Positions 9,001 to 16,753 of a stretch of 57,942 nucleotides of DNA are shown one piece after another. How positions within the stretch are numbered: position 1 is the stretch's first letter; each line of letters starts with the position of its first letter. The notes under the pieces were generated by a model. That model did no database searches. It saw only the letters and a list, made by a program, of their open reading frames with translations, and was not told the origin of the DNA. Both the position numbers and the translations under genes were made by a program. The stretch comes from Erysipelotrichales bacterium (GTDB taxonomy: Bacteria; Bacillota_I; Bacilli_A; Erysipelotrichales; Erysipelotrichaceae), in contig CAJTIT010000017.1 in NCBI GenBank assembly GCA_910576345.1, forward strand, positions 1 to 57,942, in the 5' to 3' direction.

Positions 9001-9333
9001 ATTAAACAAACAGATGAGTTCTTATTTTCTTTACATCGAGATGAACTGATTGGAATTGTGCAGGAAGAAGGAAAATTGCTTTATTATGATGCCTCTACAG
9101 AAGGGAAGGGAGAAAAACAGTATTCAGATGGTAAACAAGCTCAGATATGGAAGTTTACTGCGACCAATAATGATAAAAATAATAAAATAGAGATAAAGCC
9201 GATCTTTACATATTGTAAAAAGCAATTGACGCCTAGTATAGCTTCTGTTGTTGATTTAAAAAAATTCTCCACGGATGTTTTAGGAAATTTATATGAAAAT
9301 AAACAAAATGTCTTGAAATTAGAATTTGACTAG
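6010..9333 (+). CDS. cas9: CRISPR-associated endonuclease Cas9, compact type II-A
   Basis: This is a 1107-residue RNA-guided DNA endonuclease. The ATG at 6010 has AAGGAG 7 nt upstream; the in-frame ATG at 5956 lies in the promoter. Domains in order: RuvC-I 'GLDIGITSVGYGV' with Asp9; an arginine-rich bridge helix at about residues 45-65; an alpha recognition lobe; RuvC-II 'IVVEMARDKNS' with Glu482; HNH 'EIDHIIPISISLDDSQNNK' with His565; RuvC-III 'HHAIDALIV' with His706 and Asp709; and a C-terminal PAM-interacting part. All nuclease residues are present. It follows the S. aureus Cas9 pattern closely ('DFINRNLVDTRYA', 'IKKYSKKDNGP', 'STDVLGNLYE') but is about 50 residues longer, mostly in the PAM-interacting domain. 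The tracrRNA promoter lies in its last codons. Confidence 0.97.
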   Translation: MKNLVLGLDIGITSVGYGVIDLDDGRFVDYGVRLFKEGTAEENLKRRTARSRRRLLTRRKTRISDMKNVLKEYDIMHDDYRPLSNVYELRCKGLTQKLTNNELTSVILHITKHRGSVVETVEEDVEKSKDFESLKAILAKNKQMMKQGKYICEIQMERLLNELEVRGHSNNFSTKDYVNELCEILNHQDVCEDAKQKILALIQRKRAYYEGPGSEKSPTPYGCYIEVNGQIEKIDLIEKMRGKCSVFPDEPRAPKMSISADLFNFLNDLNNLTVQEEKLTTQEKEQVLSIIDKKGNVTLKQLAKLFEVEESDIRGYRIDKNEKPLFTEFKGYKKLKKLFSEAGYSISLQDYEFLDDVIEILTKKKGIEERKNAFKQCGREMSDSLLHMLANMTGIVGYHSMSLKAIRLLNKELFETGMNQIQLLHDLKLFDKYRKSYKGKESIEADTDAILSPVTKRAQNETFKVINALRKKYGEFASIVVEMARDKNSDERKKRINQFQKKKENSQKEMDSLLKERGFDPDKINGKTRMKISLYLQQDGKSAYTLQPLDLDRVIKDATYTEIDHIIPISISLDDSQNNKALILRSENQMKGNLTPFMAYQAGKLEGCTYDKYKAVVLANKQLPYKKKMNLLNEKDITKIEVRKDFINRNLVDTRYACRVVLNTLSKYFKDNGLDTKVHVVNGRLTDLFRKKIQLDKERSQDFLHHAIDALIVASIKKLNLLNEYLLGHEFKEIYNEETGEIHIPNDSAVFDEKYIRYILDLKMIYQESNQYYYHLLDKKDMHVKPIKISHKINTKANRQIANETIYSTRNRDGIDYLVEKIPDIYDPKSKRCKDLVESILNNDDQKYLMARNDPQTFSIVREIIQNHYSMYQQDEKLYGMKNGKIELKGENPLTKYKEEHGVIKKYSKKDNGPAIISMKYESEKLGNHLSISKNYDSKNKKVILKQLSPYRTDFYRCKDGKFRIVTIYYINVKYDKVKDKFFISEKWYEDEMKKKKIKQTDEFLFSLHRDELIGIVQEEGKLLYYDASTEGKGEKQYSDGKQAQIWKFTATNNDKNNKIEIKPIFTYCKKQLTPSIASVVDLKKFSTDVLGNLYENKQNVLKLEFD

Positions 9334-9341
9334 TATATAAT
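9313..9341 (+). promoter_or_regulatory. tracrRNA promoter inside the 3' end of cas9
   Basis: TTGAAA (9313-9318) and TATAAT (9336-9341) are separated by 17 nt. The -35 lies in the last codons of cas9. The predicted start is near 9348. Confidence 0.8.
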
Positions 9342-9347
9342 ATAAGC

Positions 9348-9428
9348 GGTTATATTCTAGCAAAAATTCATATGACCTAACAAAACAAGGGTTTATCCCG
9401 GATTCGGCTCTTCGGAGCCTTTTCTTTT
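9348..9428 (+). ncRNA. tracrRNA
   Basis: The stretch 9354-9386 is an anti-repeat: it contains ATTCTAGCAAAAAT, CATATG and TAACAAAAC, each complementary to the CRISPR repeat on the same strand, with a small bulge (ACC opposite CC) between lower and upper stems. It is followed by a nexus-like hairpin GGGTTTATCCC (9389-9399) and a terminator stem GGCTC-TTCG-GAGCC (9406-9419) with a T run. The order anti-repeat, AAC-AAGG nexus, terminator matches the S. aureus Cas9 tracrRNA. It lies between cas9 and cas1, and the terminator separates the two coding transcripts. The exact 5' end is predicted from the promoter. Confidence 0.92.
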
Positions 9429-9437
9429 ATTTGCTAT

Positions 9438-10331
9438 ATGAGTTATAGGGTCATATACGTTAAGAAATGTGAATATCTGAGATTATATTTGGATAATTTA
9501 AAAGTGGAAGTAAATAATGATTCAATATTGTTGCCAATTTCAGATATTCAAATTCTAGTGATTGATAATTATCAGTCTCATTTGAGTGTACCTTTGATAA
9601 ACAAGTTAACAGAGAATAATGTATGTACGATTTTATGTGGAGTGGACCATTTACCAAAAAGCTATATTTTACCGATGAATGGTCATTTTTCAAGCAGCGG
9701 CAATATATTCAAACAAATTCATTGGAATGAAAAACGTAAAGCGACATTGCACGCAATGATTGTCAAATACAAAATTTTAAATCAAATCGAAATCTTAAAA
9801 ATGAATCAAAGGAATTTTGATGTAATAAAAAAATTATATGAATTCGCAAATTCTATTGTTTTGGATGATAAAACAAATCGAGAAGGCTTAGCAGCGAAAA
9901 TGTATTTCAGAGAATTATTTGGACAAGATTTTATCCGTTTTGACGAAGATGTGATCAATGCCGGATTAAACTATGGTTATGCAATTTTTCGCTCTTTGAT
10001 AACATCTATTGTTGTCGCAAAAGGTTATTTAGCAAATATCGGTATTTTTCATAAAGGAAAACAAAATATGTTTAATTTAAGTGACGATATTATCGAAGTG
10101 TTTCGACCAATTGTCGATCATTATGTTTATAATGAAATGAAGGAAGACATATTGTTTAAGCAAGAACATAGAGAAGCTTTGATTCAATTGGCAAATAAAA
10201 AGATTGAAATTGATGATCGTAAGCAAACGATCGCCAATGCAATCAGTTTTTATCTGGATTCCATTTTTAAATACTTAGATGGGGAAACAGGTCATATTTT
10301 GTATCCATTACCTGTTGTTTATGATATATGA
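9438..10331 (+). CDS. cas1: CRISPR-associated endonuclease Cas1
   Basis: This 297-residue spacer-integration nuclease works with Cas2 as the integrase complex. The N-terminal beta domain 'YRVIYVKKCEYLRLYLDNLK' is followed by a helical catalytic domain. Metal-binding residues are in 'REGLAAKMYFRELFG' (Glu), 'GIFHKGKQNMFNLSDD' (His) and 'IEVFRPIVD' (Glu/Asp). The protein has full family length. No Shine-Dalgarno sequence is visible before the ATG at 9438, and the tracrRNA terminator lies just 10 nt upstream, so expression probably depends on read-through or a weak local promoter. It overlaps cas2 by 11 nt. Confidence 0.95.
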   Translation: MSYRVIYVKKCEYLRLYLDNLKVEVNNDSILLPISDIQILVIDNYQSHLSVPLINKLTENNVCTILCGVDHLPKSYILPMNGHFSSSGNIFKQIHWNEKRKATLHAMIVKYKILNQIEILKMNQRNFDVIKKLYEFANSIVLDDKTNREGLAAKMYFRELFGQDFIRFDEDVINAGLNYGYAIFRSLITSIVVAKGYLANIGIFHKGKQNMFNLSDDIIEVFRPIVDHYVYNEMKEDILFKQEHREALIQLANKKIEIDDRKQTIANAISFYLDSIFKYLDGETGHILYPLPVVYDI

Positions 10332-10644
10332 TTTTATGAGATTGATATTATTTTTTGATTTACCTGTTGTCACAAAACAAGATAGAAAAATATATGCGAC
10401 ATTTCGCAAATACCTAATTAAAAATGGTTATATGATGATGCAATATTCTGTATATTGTAAAATGTTTGCGAATAGAGAAGCAGCTGTAAAGCATGTCAAT
10501 TTATTAGAGAGAAATGTGCCTAAAAAAGGTCAGATTCGGATATTGCTTGTCACAGAGAAACAGTATTCAAAAATCGAAATCATTGTTGGTGGTAAATCAA
10601 ATCAAGAAAAAATCGTGAACAGCGATTTCTTTATAAAAATATGA
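10321..10644 (+). CDS. cas2: CRISPR-associated protein Cas2
   Basis: This is a 107-residue Cas2 when started at ATG 10321; a second start at 10336 ('MRLILFFDLP') is possible. The longer form is preferred because many type II-A Cas2 proteins have the same short extension before the MR(L/M)ILxFD strand. The ferredoxin-like fold is evident: first strand 'LILFFDLPV', helix 'DRKIYATFRKYLIKNGY', then 'YSVYCKMFANREAAVKH' and 'KKGQIRILLVTEKQY'. Cas2 dimerises between two Cas1 dimers during spacer capture. It overlaps cas1 and csn2. Confidence 0.92.
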   Translation: MIYDFMRLILFFDLPVVTKQDRKIYATFRKYLIKNGYMMMQYSVYCKMFANREAAVKHVNLLERNVPKKGQIRILLVTEKQYSKIEIIVGGKSNQEKIVNSDFFIKI

Positions 10645-11513
10645 ATTCTTTTAAACTTACAAATGGATCAAAATTATGGGAATTTCAGATTGAACAAATG
10701 AAGTATATTATCGATACTTCAAATGAATGGTTTTCAATGGTGCAGGCGCTACGGCAATTTAACATCAAAGATAAGAGTGAATATCGAGAGGAATATGATT
10801 TAAAGGCACAGATTTTTATAGATGAGAATGTGTTGAATATGAGGAATAGTATATTTTTTGAAATATCCGATTCTTATTCGGTGATAGAAGATAGAAAGCT
10901 GAATAGCAAGTCTTTAATGTTAAAATATTTAGAATTGAAATTGCAAAATCAGGAGTGTTTTGAATCAATCAGTACCATTGACATATTATTGAGTGCATTA
11001 GCAGAGGAAATCAATGAATCTTCCATAGTGAAGGTATTGTTTGATTCTACTGGAGTCAAACAGTTATTGAAAATGCTCACATCCTTTTATGAAGATGAAT
11101 TACAAATGGATGAATATGATCTTTCTTTTAATGATTTATTTCGTTTGCAGATTCAAATGATTCGTTATATTGCAGAAAATCAATCAAAATATGATCATAT
11201 TATTGTTTATTTAAAATTGAATGTTTTAAATCAAAACATATTAGCAGAATTGCAGTCATTGAAAGATTGCAAAATACTCATTTTCACGAATCAATATAAT
11301 TCTTTGATGAATCTGAAAGATATTTGCTTGATACAAAAAGAATTAATAGATTTTGCGGATGAAGAATACTTTTATCATCAATTTACAAGATATTCATTTG
11401 ATTATTATACGATTGAGGAGGTTCAAATGATGATTCAAAAATATTTAAAAGAAAACTACACTCAAAAATATACGGATATTTATCAAGAACTGGAACATTT
11501 TTATAAAGATTAA
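10641..11513 (+). CDS. csn2: Csn2-type CRISPR adaptation protein (long form)
   Basis: This 290-residue protein overlaps cas2 by 4 nt (ATGA) and lies directly before the leader and array, the position of csn2 in type II-A loci. It is longer than the roughly 220-residue S. pyogenes Csn2 and belongs with the longer variants. Visible features are an N-terminal beta-rich part ('FKLTNGSKLWEFQIEQMK'), a helical middle rich in Glu and Leu, and a C-terminal 'IIVYLKLNVLNQNILAELQ' with a helix-rich end. Csn2 forms a ring on DNA ends and is required for spacer acquisition. The assignment rests on context and general shape; individual motifs are weak, as is usual for this family. Confidence 0.85.
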   Translation: MNSFKLTNGSKLWEFQIEQMKYIIDTSNEWFSMVQALRQFNIKDKSEYREEYDLKAQIFIDENVLNMRNSIFFEISDSYSVIEDRKLNSKSLMLKYLELKLQNQECFESISTIDILLSALAEEINESSIVKVLFDSTGVKQLLKMLTSFYEDELQMDEYDLSFNDLFRLQIQMIRYIAENQSKYDHIIVYLKLNVLNQNILAELQSLKDCKILIFTNQYNSLMNLKDICLIQKELIDFADEEYFYHQFTRYSFDYYTIEEVQMMIQKYLKENYTQKYTDIYQELEHFYKD

Positions 11514-11559
11514 AATATAAGGTAACGCAATCAAAAATATATGATATAATATTTTTGAG
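11514..11559 (+). promoter_or_regulatory. CRISPR leader with pre-crRNA promoter and leader-anchoring-like end
   Basis: The leader is only 46 nt between the csn2 stop and repeat 1. It contains TATAAT at 11545-11550 with TG at 11542-11543 (extended -10), so transcription should start around 11557, almost at the repeat. The last bases, TTTTTGAG (11552-11559), resemble the ATTTGAG leader-anchoring sequence that directs Cas1-Cas2 integration in type II-A systems. Confidence 0.75.
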
Positions 11560-13574
11560 GTTTTGTTACCATATGGATTTTTGCTAGAATGATACAAACA
11601 TAGTAGATATCTTGTAATCGCCCTGGTTTTGTTACCATATGGATTTTTGCTAGAATGATACGAAATGAAAAAGCTGATGTATATGCTCCGTGTTTTGTTA
11701 CCATATGGATTTTTGCTAGAATGATACCAATATGTGCTGTTTATTTTTTCTTTGCTCGTTTTGTTACCATATGGATTTTTGCTAGAATGATACAATTAAG
11801 GTGTTTATATTATTTATTAAATTAGTTTTGTTACCATATGGATTTTTGCTAGAATGATACTCATCCATTAGATTCATTACACCTTCTTTAGTTTTGTTAC
11901 CATATGGATTTTTGCTAGAATGATACTTAAAGGTGTACCATATATGATTACTCCGCGTTTTGTTACCATATGGATTTTTGCTAGAATGATACTAAAGATA
12001 TTACATATCGCTAATTTGTCAAGTTTTGTTACCATATGGATTTTTGCTAGAATGATACCAGAAGTTCAGACAAGAAGCGGTGGATGATGTTTTGTTACCA
12101 TATGGATTTTTGCTAGAATGATACGATTTAATTTCAAACGTCAACACGCCCTCTGTTTTGTTACCATATGGATTTTTGCTAGAATGATACATTTAAGAAA
12201 AAATATTATATTGAGTTTACGTTTTGTTACCATATGGATTTTTGCTAGAATGATACTAATTCATCAAAGGCTGAATTGTTGGGAAGGTTTTGTTACCATA
12301 TGGATTTTTGCTAGAATGATACACGGAAAACGATATATCCAATGCGATAACGGTTTTGTTACCATATGGATTTTTGCTAGAATGATACACTAATGATTTG
12401 TATCGCTTTTCCAGCTCAGTTTTGTTACCATATGGATTTTTGCTAGAATGATACGAAAAGTCATTGGAAAAGGGATTGTTGTGGGTTTTGTTACCATATG
12501 GATTTTTGCTAGAATGATACGATTTAATTTCAAACGTCAACACTCCTACTGTTTTGTTACCATATGGATTTTTGCTAGAATGATACTATATATTATACAT
12601 GTCATCCATATCAACTGTTTTGTTACCATATGGATTTTTGCTAGAATGATACTGACGTTAGGTGGAAATGCGCTACAATTTTGTTTTGTTACCATATGGA
12701 TTTTTGCTAGAATGATACATCATACGTTCTCCCCTTTCAAGAATTTACGTTTTGTTACCATATGGATTTTTGCTAGAATGATACAATTACCATCAACTAG
12801 ATATTCATAAGGATGTTTTGTTACCATATGGATTTTTGCTAGAATGATACTTGTTCAAAACGAACTGGAAAAAGAGACTTGTTTTGTTACCATATGGATT
12901 TTTGCTAGAATGATACGAAAAAGCGAATTAGGGGTGATTTGGAATGGTTTTGTTACCATATGGATTTTTGCTAGAATGATACGGAATTAAAGACGCAGGA
13001 AACAATGCGTATGTTTTGTTACCATATGGATTTTTGCTAGAATGATACGTTATTTGAATTAGCAATACATAAAGCCATGTTTTGTTACCATATGGATTTT
13101 TGCTAGAATGATACATACGTATGTTGTTAGTCGAAGTGCATATCGTTTTGTTACCATATGGATTTTTGCTAGAATGATACTCTTGACTCTTGATGATTTG
13201 TCTTTTTTGGGTTTTGTTACCATATGGATTTTTGCTAGAATGATACAAAAACCCAAGAGCCCAATCGACCGAATAGGTTTTGTTACCATATGGATTTTTG
13301 CTAGAATGATACTTTTTGTACACCGCAAATACGACCCATCTCGTTTTGTTACCATATGGATTTTTGCTAGAATGATACAAGGGATAATTATTCCAGATGA
13401 TATATCTGGTTTTGTTACCATATGGATTTTTGCTAGAATGATACTTATTCTTTCAGCATTGTATCGATGATTCAGTTTTGTTACCATATGGATTTTTGCT
13501 AGAATGATACACAATGTATATGTTACCCTGATTATAAGGTTTTGTTACCATATGGATTTTTGCTAGAATGATAA
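11560..13574 (+). CRISPR. CRISPR array, 31 repeats of 36 nt and 30 spacers
   Basis: The 36-nt repeat begins GTTTTGTTACCATATGG and ends TTTTTGCTAGAATGATAC. Repeat 1 is 11560-11595, and copies follow every 66 nt. Spacers are 30 nt except spacer 4 (31 nt, 11794-11824) and spacer 30 (28 nt, 13511-13538). All repeats I read are identical except the last (13539-13574), whose final C is A; this marks the leader-distal end. The leader is at the csn2 side, and crRNA is read on the + strand, as the tracrRNA anti-repeat requires. Spacers 9 (12125-12154) and 15 (12521-12550) are 27/30 identical. Because the 66-nt period is a multiple of three, long artificial reading frames run through the array on both strands; none is a gene. 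Confidence 0.99.
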
Positions 13575-13766
13575 CGCACTGCCTTTTTCACTTTTTTGCT
13601 ATTATTTATATTTAGCTAGAAGATAAACCAATACATAAAATCTAACACTTTTATCTTGTTTTCATCTGCTTTTTCTAATAAAAACATGCTTTTATTTAAT
13701 TTCTTTCAAATATTTTTGTAATTTCTCCCCGAAAAACGAACATATATTATTAGGAGGACAAAAACA

Positions 13767-14498
13767 ATGAGAGAAAAAATACTATACTATGCGATCCACT
13801 ATAATGGGAATTGGCATAAAATCGCCAACGCAATGCACAACCAAGAACCATGGAAAAAACTGACGTATCAAGGAGACTACATCACATATGAAGATGAAAT
13901 GTATCCAAAACAGCTCAAACAACTGGAACAACCACCATGGATATTATTCTATCAAGGAAACATCCAACTTTTAGAAAAAAAAGCAGTTGCGATTATCGGC
14001 TCAAGAATATGTGATGCTTATGGACAAACACGCACATCACATATTGTATCTCTTTTAAAAGAACAAGCAGTCATCATATCCGGCATGGCTAAAGGAATCG
14101 ATGCCATAGCACATAAAACAGCGTTAAGCAAACAGACAATCGGCGTAATTGGCTGTGGATTAGATATCATATATCCAAAAGAAAATGAATATTTATTTCA
14201 AAGAATGGCCAAACAACATTTAATCATCAGCGAATATCCAAATGGAACGGAACCATTATCTTCCCATTTTCCTATGCGCAATCGGATCATAGCGTCTTTA
14301 TCGCAAGCAATCATTGTCATACAAGCAAAGAAATACAGTGGGACGATGTTGACAGTCAACGAGGCCCTCAAACTAGATATACCAATTTATTGTGTGCCCC
14401 ACAAAATGGGAGAAATCTATGGCGAAGGATGCAATTACTTAATCTCACAAGGCGCAAATATCCTGCTAGACGATCATGATATTTTGTCAATTTTGTGA
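13767..14498 (+). CDS. dprA: DNA processing protein DprA/Smf
   Basis: This 243-residue protein protects incoming single-stranded DNA during transformation and loads RecA. The Rossmann-like core is intact: 'AVAIIGSRICDAYGQ', 'ISGMAKGIDAIAHKTAL' and 'TIGVIGCGLDIIYPKEN'. It also has 'FPMRNRIIASLSQAIIVIQA', the usual nucleic-acid-binding region. It is short, lacking the C-terminal winged helix of some DprA proteins. AGGAGG (13752-13757) stands 9 nt before the ATG. The 192 nt between the array and this gene are AT-rich and contain no other gene. It stands before topA as in most Firmicutes. Confidence 0.95.
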   Translation: MREKILYYAIHYNGNWHKIANAMHNQEPWKKLTYQGDYITYEDEMYPKQLKQLEQPPWILFYQGNIQLLEKKAVAIIGSRICDAYGQTRTSHIVSLLKEQAVIISGMAKGIDAIAHKTALSKQTIGVIGCGLDIIYPKENEYLFQRMAKQHLIISEYPNGTEPLSSHFPMRNRIIASLSQAIIVIQAKKYSGTMLTVNEALKLDIPIYCVPHKMGEIYGEGCNYLISQGANILLDDHDILSIL

Positions 14499-14506
14499 AA
14501 AACCAT

Positions 14507-14535
14507 TTGACAAATGCGCTATTTGCGTGAATAAT
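14507..14535 (+). promoter_or_regulatory. Candidate topA promoter
   Basis: TTGACA (14507-14512), 17 nt, then AATAAT (14530-14535), directly behind dprA and 35 nt before topA. Confidence 0.55.
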
Positions 14536-14569
14536 AAAAAACGTAAATTTTTTTGCGAGGAGGATATTC

Positions 14570-16753
14570 ATGAAGAATTTGGTTATTGTCGAATCACCAT
14601 CCAAATCAAAAACAATAGAAAAATACTTAGGAGAAAATTTTCATGTGGTTTCCAGCAAGGGCCATATTCGCGACTTGGCCACCACAGGAAAAGGTGGTTT
14701 GGGAATCGATATTGAAAACAATTTCCAGCCGACATATAAAGTCAGCTCCGATAAAAAAGAAGTTGTAAAAGAATTAAAACAGCTAGCCAAAAAAAGCGAT
14801 CACGTGTATTTAGCAAGTGACCCCGATCGGGAAGGAGAAGCCATCGCATGGCATCTTGCACAAATCTTAGATTTGAATATGGAAGAAGAAAACCGCATCA
14901 TCTTCCATGAAATTACCAAAAATGCTGTTTTGGATGCGTTCCGGCACCCCAAGTGTATTGATCAAGATCTGGTAAAAAGCCAAGAAGCCAGAAGAATGCT
15001 GGATCGTATTATTGGATTTAAACTATCCAAACTGCTACAAAGCAAAATCAAATCAAAATCTGCAGGACGCGTACAATCCGTTGCCCTGCGGTTAATTGTA
15101 GAGCGAGAAAATGAAATTCGTAAATTCAAAAGTGAAGAATACTGGACCCTCGCTGCCAACGTAAACAAAGATGGGAAACAATTTAGTGCGCAACTAGTAA
15201 AAATTGCTGGCAAAAAAGCGAAACTGAAAACACAAGAAGAAACCGATGCCATCATTCAACGGCTTAAGGAATTTCACGTTTCATCCATTGAAAAGAAAGT
15301 AAGACGCAAAGAATCCAAAATGCCCTTCATCACATCCACACTCCAACAAGAAGCGAGTACAAAACTAGGATTTGGTGCAAAAAAGACGATGCAGTTGGCA
15401 CAAAAACTATATGAAGGTATCGCTATGGGGAGTCAAAGTGAAGGTTTGATCTCTTATATGCGTACTGACAGTACACGTTTATCCGATGTTTTCGTCAAAG
15501 ATGCTATGGAATTCATTGAAGAAACGTATGGAAAAGAATATAAAGGAAAGGCGAGACAGAAAAAAGACGAACATGCACAAGACGCGCATGAGGCCATTCG
15601 TCCAACCAATATTCACAACACGCCCGAAAAAGTAAAGCAGTATTTGACCAATGATATGTATCGCCTCTATAAACTCATTTATGCACGAGCGATAGCTTCT
15701 TTGATGGCTCCAAGCAAAAGTGATGTGGTCAATGTATCCATCAACAGTGACGATTGCGATTTCAGTGCCAATGGAAGCATCTTGACCTTTGATGGATACT
15801 TAAAAGTATATGGCGATTATGAAACAACCAAAGACGAAATGCTGCCGGAAATGGAGCAAGGCGAGCAATTGAAAAAAGTGGAACTGGAAGGTAAACAGCA
15901 TTTCACTGAGCCACCTTTACGATACAGTGAAGCACGATTGATTAAAGACTTGGAAGAAAAAGGGATTGGTAGACCTAGCACCTATGCAATTATCATTGAC
16001 ACCTTGCAAGAACGCGGTTATGTAAATTTAGAAAGGCCAAGTGAAGGAAGCAGAACCAAAGTATTTATCCCAACGCAACAAGGAGAATTAACGGATGAAA
16101 AATTGCAGGAGTTTTTCAATTCTATCATCAATGTTACCTATACAGCCGGAATGGAAGTCCATTTGGACGAAATTGCTGCTGGCAACCGTGATCATATTGA
16201 TGAAGTTCGCACATTCTATGATACATTTGAACCGCTTTTACAAGAAGCATATGATAAAATGGAAAAGAAAGAATTGGAGCGTACCGGAGAAAGCTGTCCG
16301 GAATGTGGAAGTGATTTGGTCTATCGCAATGGTCGCTACGGACGATTTATTTCTTGCGCCAAGTTTCCGACATGCCGTTATACCAAAGGTGAAGAAGACG
16401 ATGAAATCTCTATTGATGAGACTTGTCCGAACTGCGGTGGCAAGCTGATTTTGAAAAAAGGACGTTACGGTTCCTTCTTTGCTTGTGCCAATTATCCGGA
16501 ATGTAAGTATATCAAGAGCACGAAGCCAAAAGAAGAACCAAAACCAACCGGAGAAAAATGTCCGGAATGCGGGCATGATCTGGTAGAGCGAAAATCACGA
16601 TTTGGCACGACCTTTGTTGGATGTTCCAATTATCCTAAATGCCGCTATATCAAAAAAGATTCAAAAAAAGAAAAAACTGCGAAAACAAAAAAAGCAACTA
16701 GAAAAACCACAACTAAAAAAGTAGTTAAATCCAAAAGCGAGGATGAAGCGTAA
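14570..16753 (+). CDS. topA: DNA topoisomerase I
   Basis: This 727-residue type IA topoisomerase relaxes negative supercoils. The TOPRIM domain opens with '[17 protein letters not shown]' and continues with '[15 protein letters not shown]'. The catalytic tyrosine is Tyr296 in '[12 protein letters not shown]'. Three C-terminal zinc ribbons are visible (starting 'CPECGSDL', 'CPNCGGKL' and 'CPECGHDL'), each ending with a CxxC-like pair. A lysine-rich tail follows. GAGGAGG stands at the right distance before the ATG. The stop overlaps the trmFO start (TAATG). Confidence 0.98.
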   Translation: MKNLVIVESPSKSKTIEKYLGENFHVVSSKGHIRDLATTGKGGLGIDIENNFQPTYKVSSDKKEVVKELKQLAKKSDHVYLASDPDREGEAIAWHLAQILDLNMEEENRIIFHEITKNAVLDAFRHPKCIDQDLVKSQEARRMLDRIIGFKLSKLLQSKIKSKSAGRVQSVALRLIVERENEIRKFKSEEYWTLAANVNKDGKQFSAQLVKIAGKKAKLKTQEETDAIIQRLKEFHVSSIEKKVRRKESKMPFITSTLQQEASTKLGFGAKKTMQLAQKLYEGIAMGSQSEGLISYMRTDSTRLSDVFVKDAMEFIEETYGKEYKGKARQKKDEHAQDAHEAIRPTNIHNTPEKVKQYLTNDMYRLYKLIYARAIASLMAPSKSDVVNVSINSDDCDFSANGSILTFDGYLKVYGDYETTKDEMLPEMEQGEQLKKVELEGKQHFTEPPLRYSEARLIKDLEEKGIGRPSTYAIIIDTLQERGYVNLERPSEGSRTKVFIPTQQGELTDEKLQEFFNSIINVTYTAGMEVHLDEIAAGNRDHIDEVRTFYDTFEPLLQEAYDKMEKKELERTGESCPECGSDLVYRNGRYGRFISCAKFPTCRYTKGEEDDEISIDETCPNCGGKLILKKGRYGSFFACANYPECKYIKSTKPKEEPKPTGEKCPECGHDLVERKSRFGTTFVGCSNYPKCRYIKKDSKKEKTAKTKKATRKTTTKKVVKSKSEDEA

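Noticed and set aside
11445-13514. Long open frames on both strands through the CRISPR array, repeating 'FVTIWIFARMI' or 'YHSSKNPYGNKT'
   Set aside because: They are the translated 36-nt repeat. The 66-nt period is divisible by three, so frames stay open. No ribosome sites are present.
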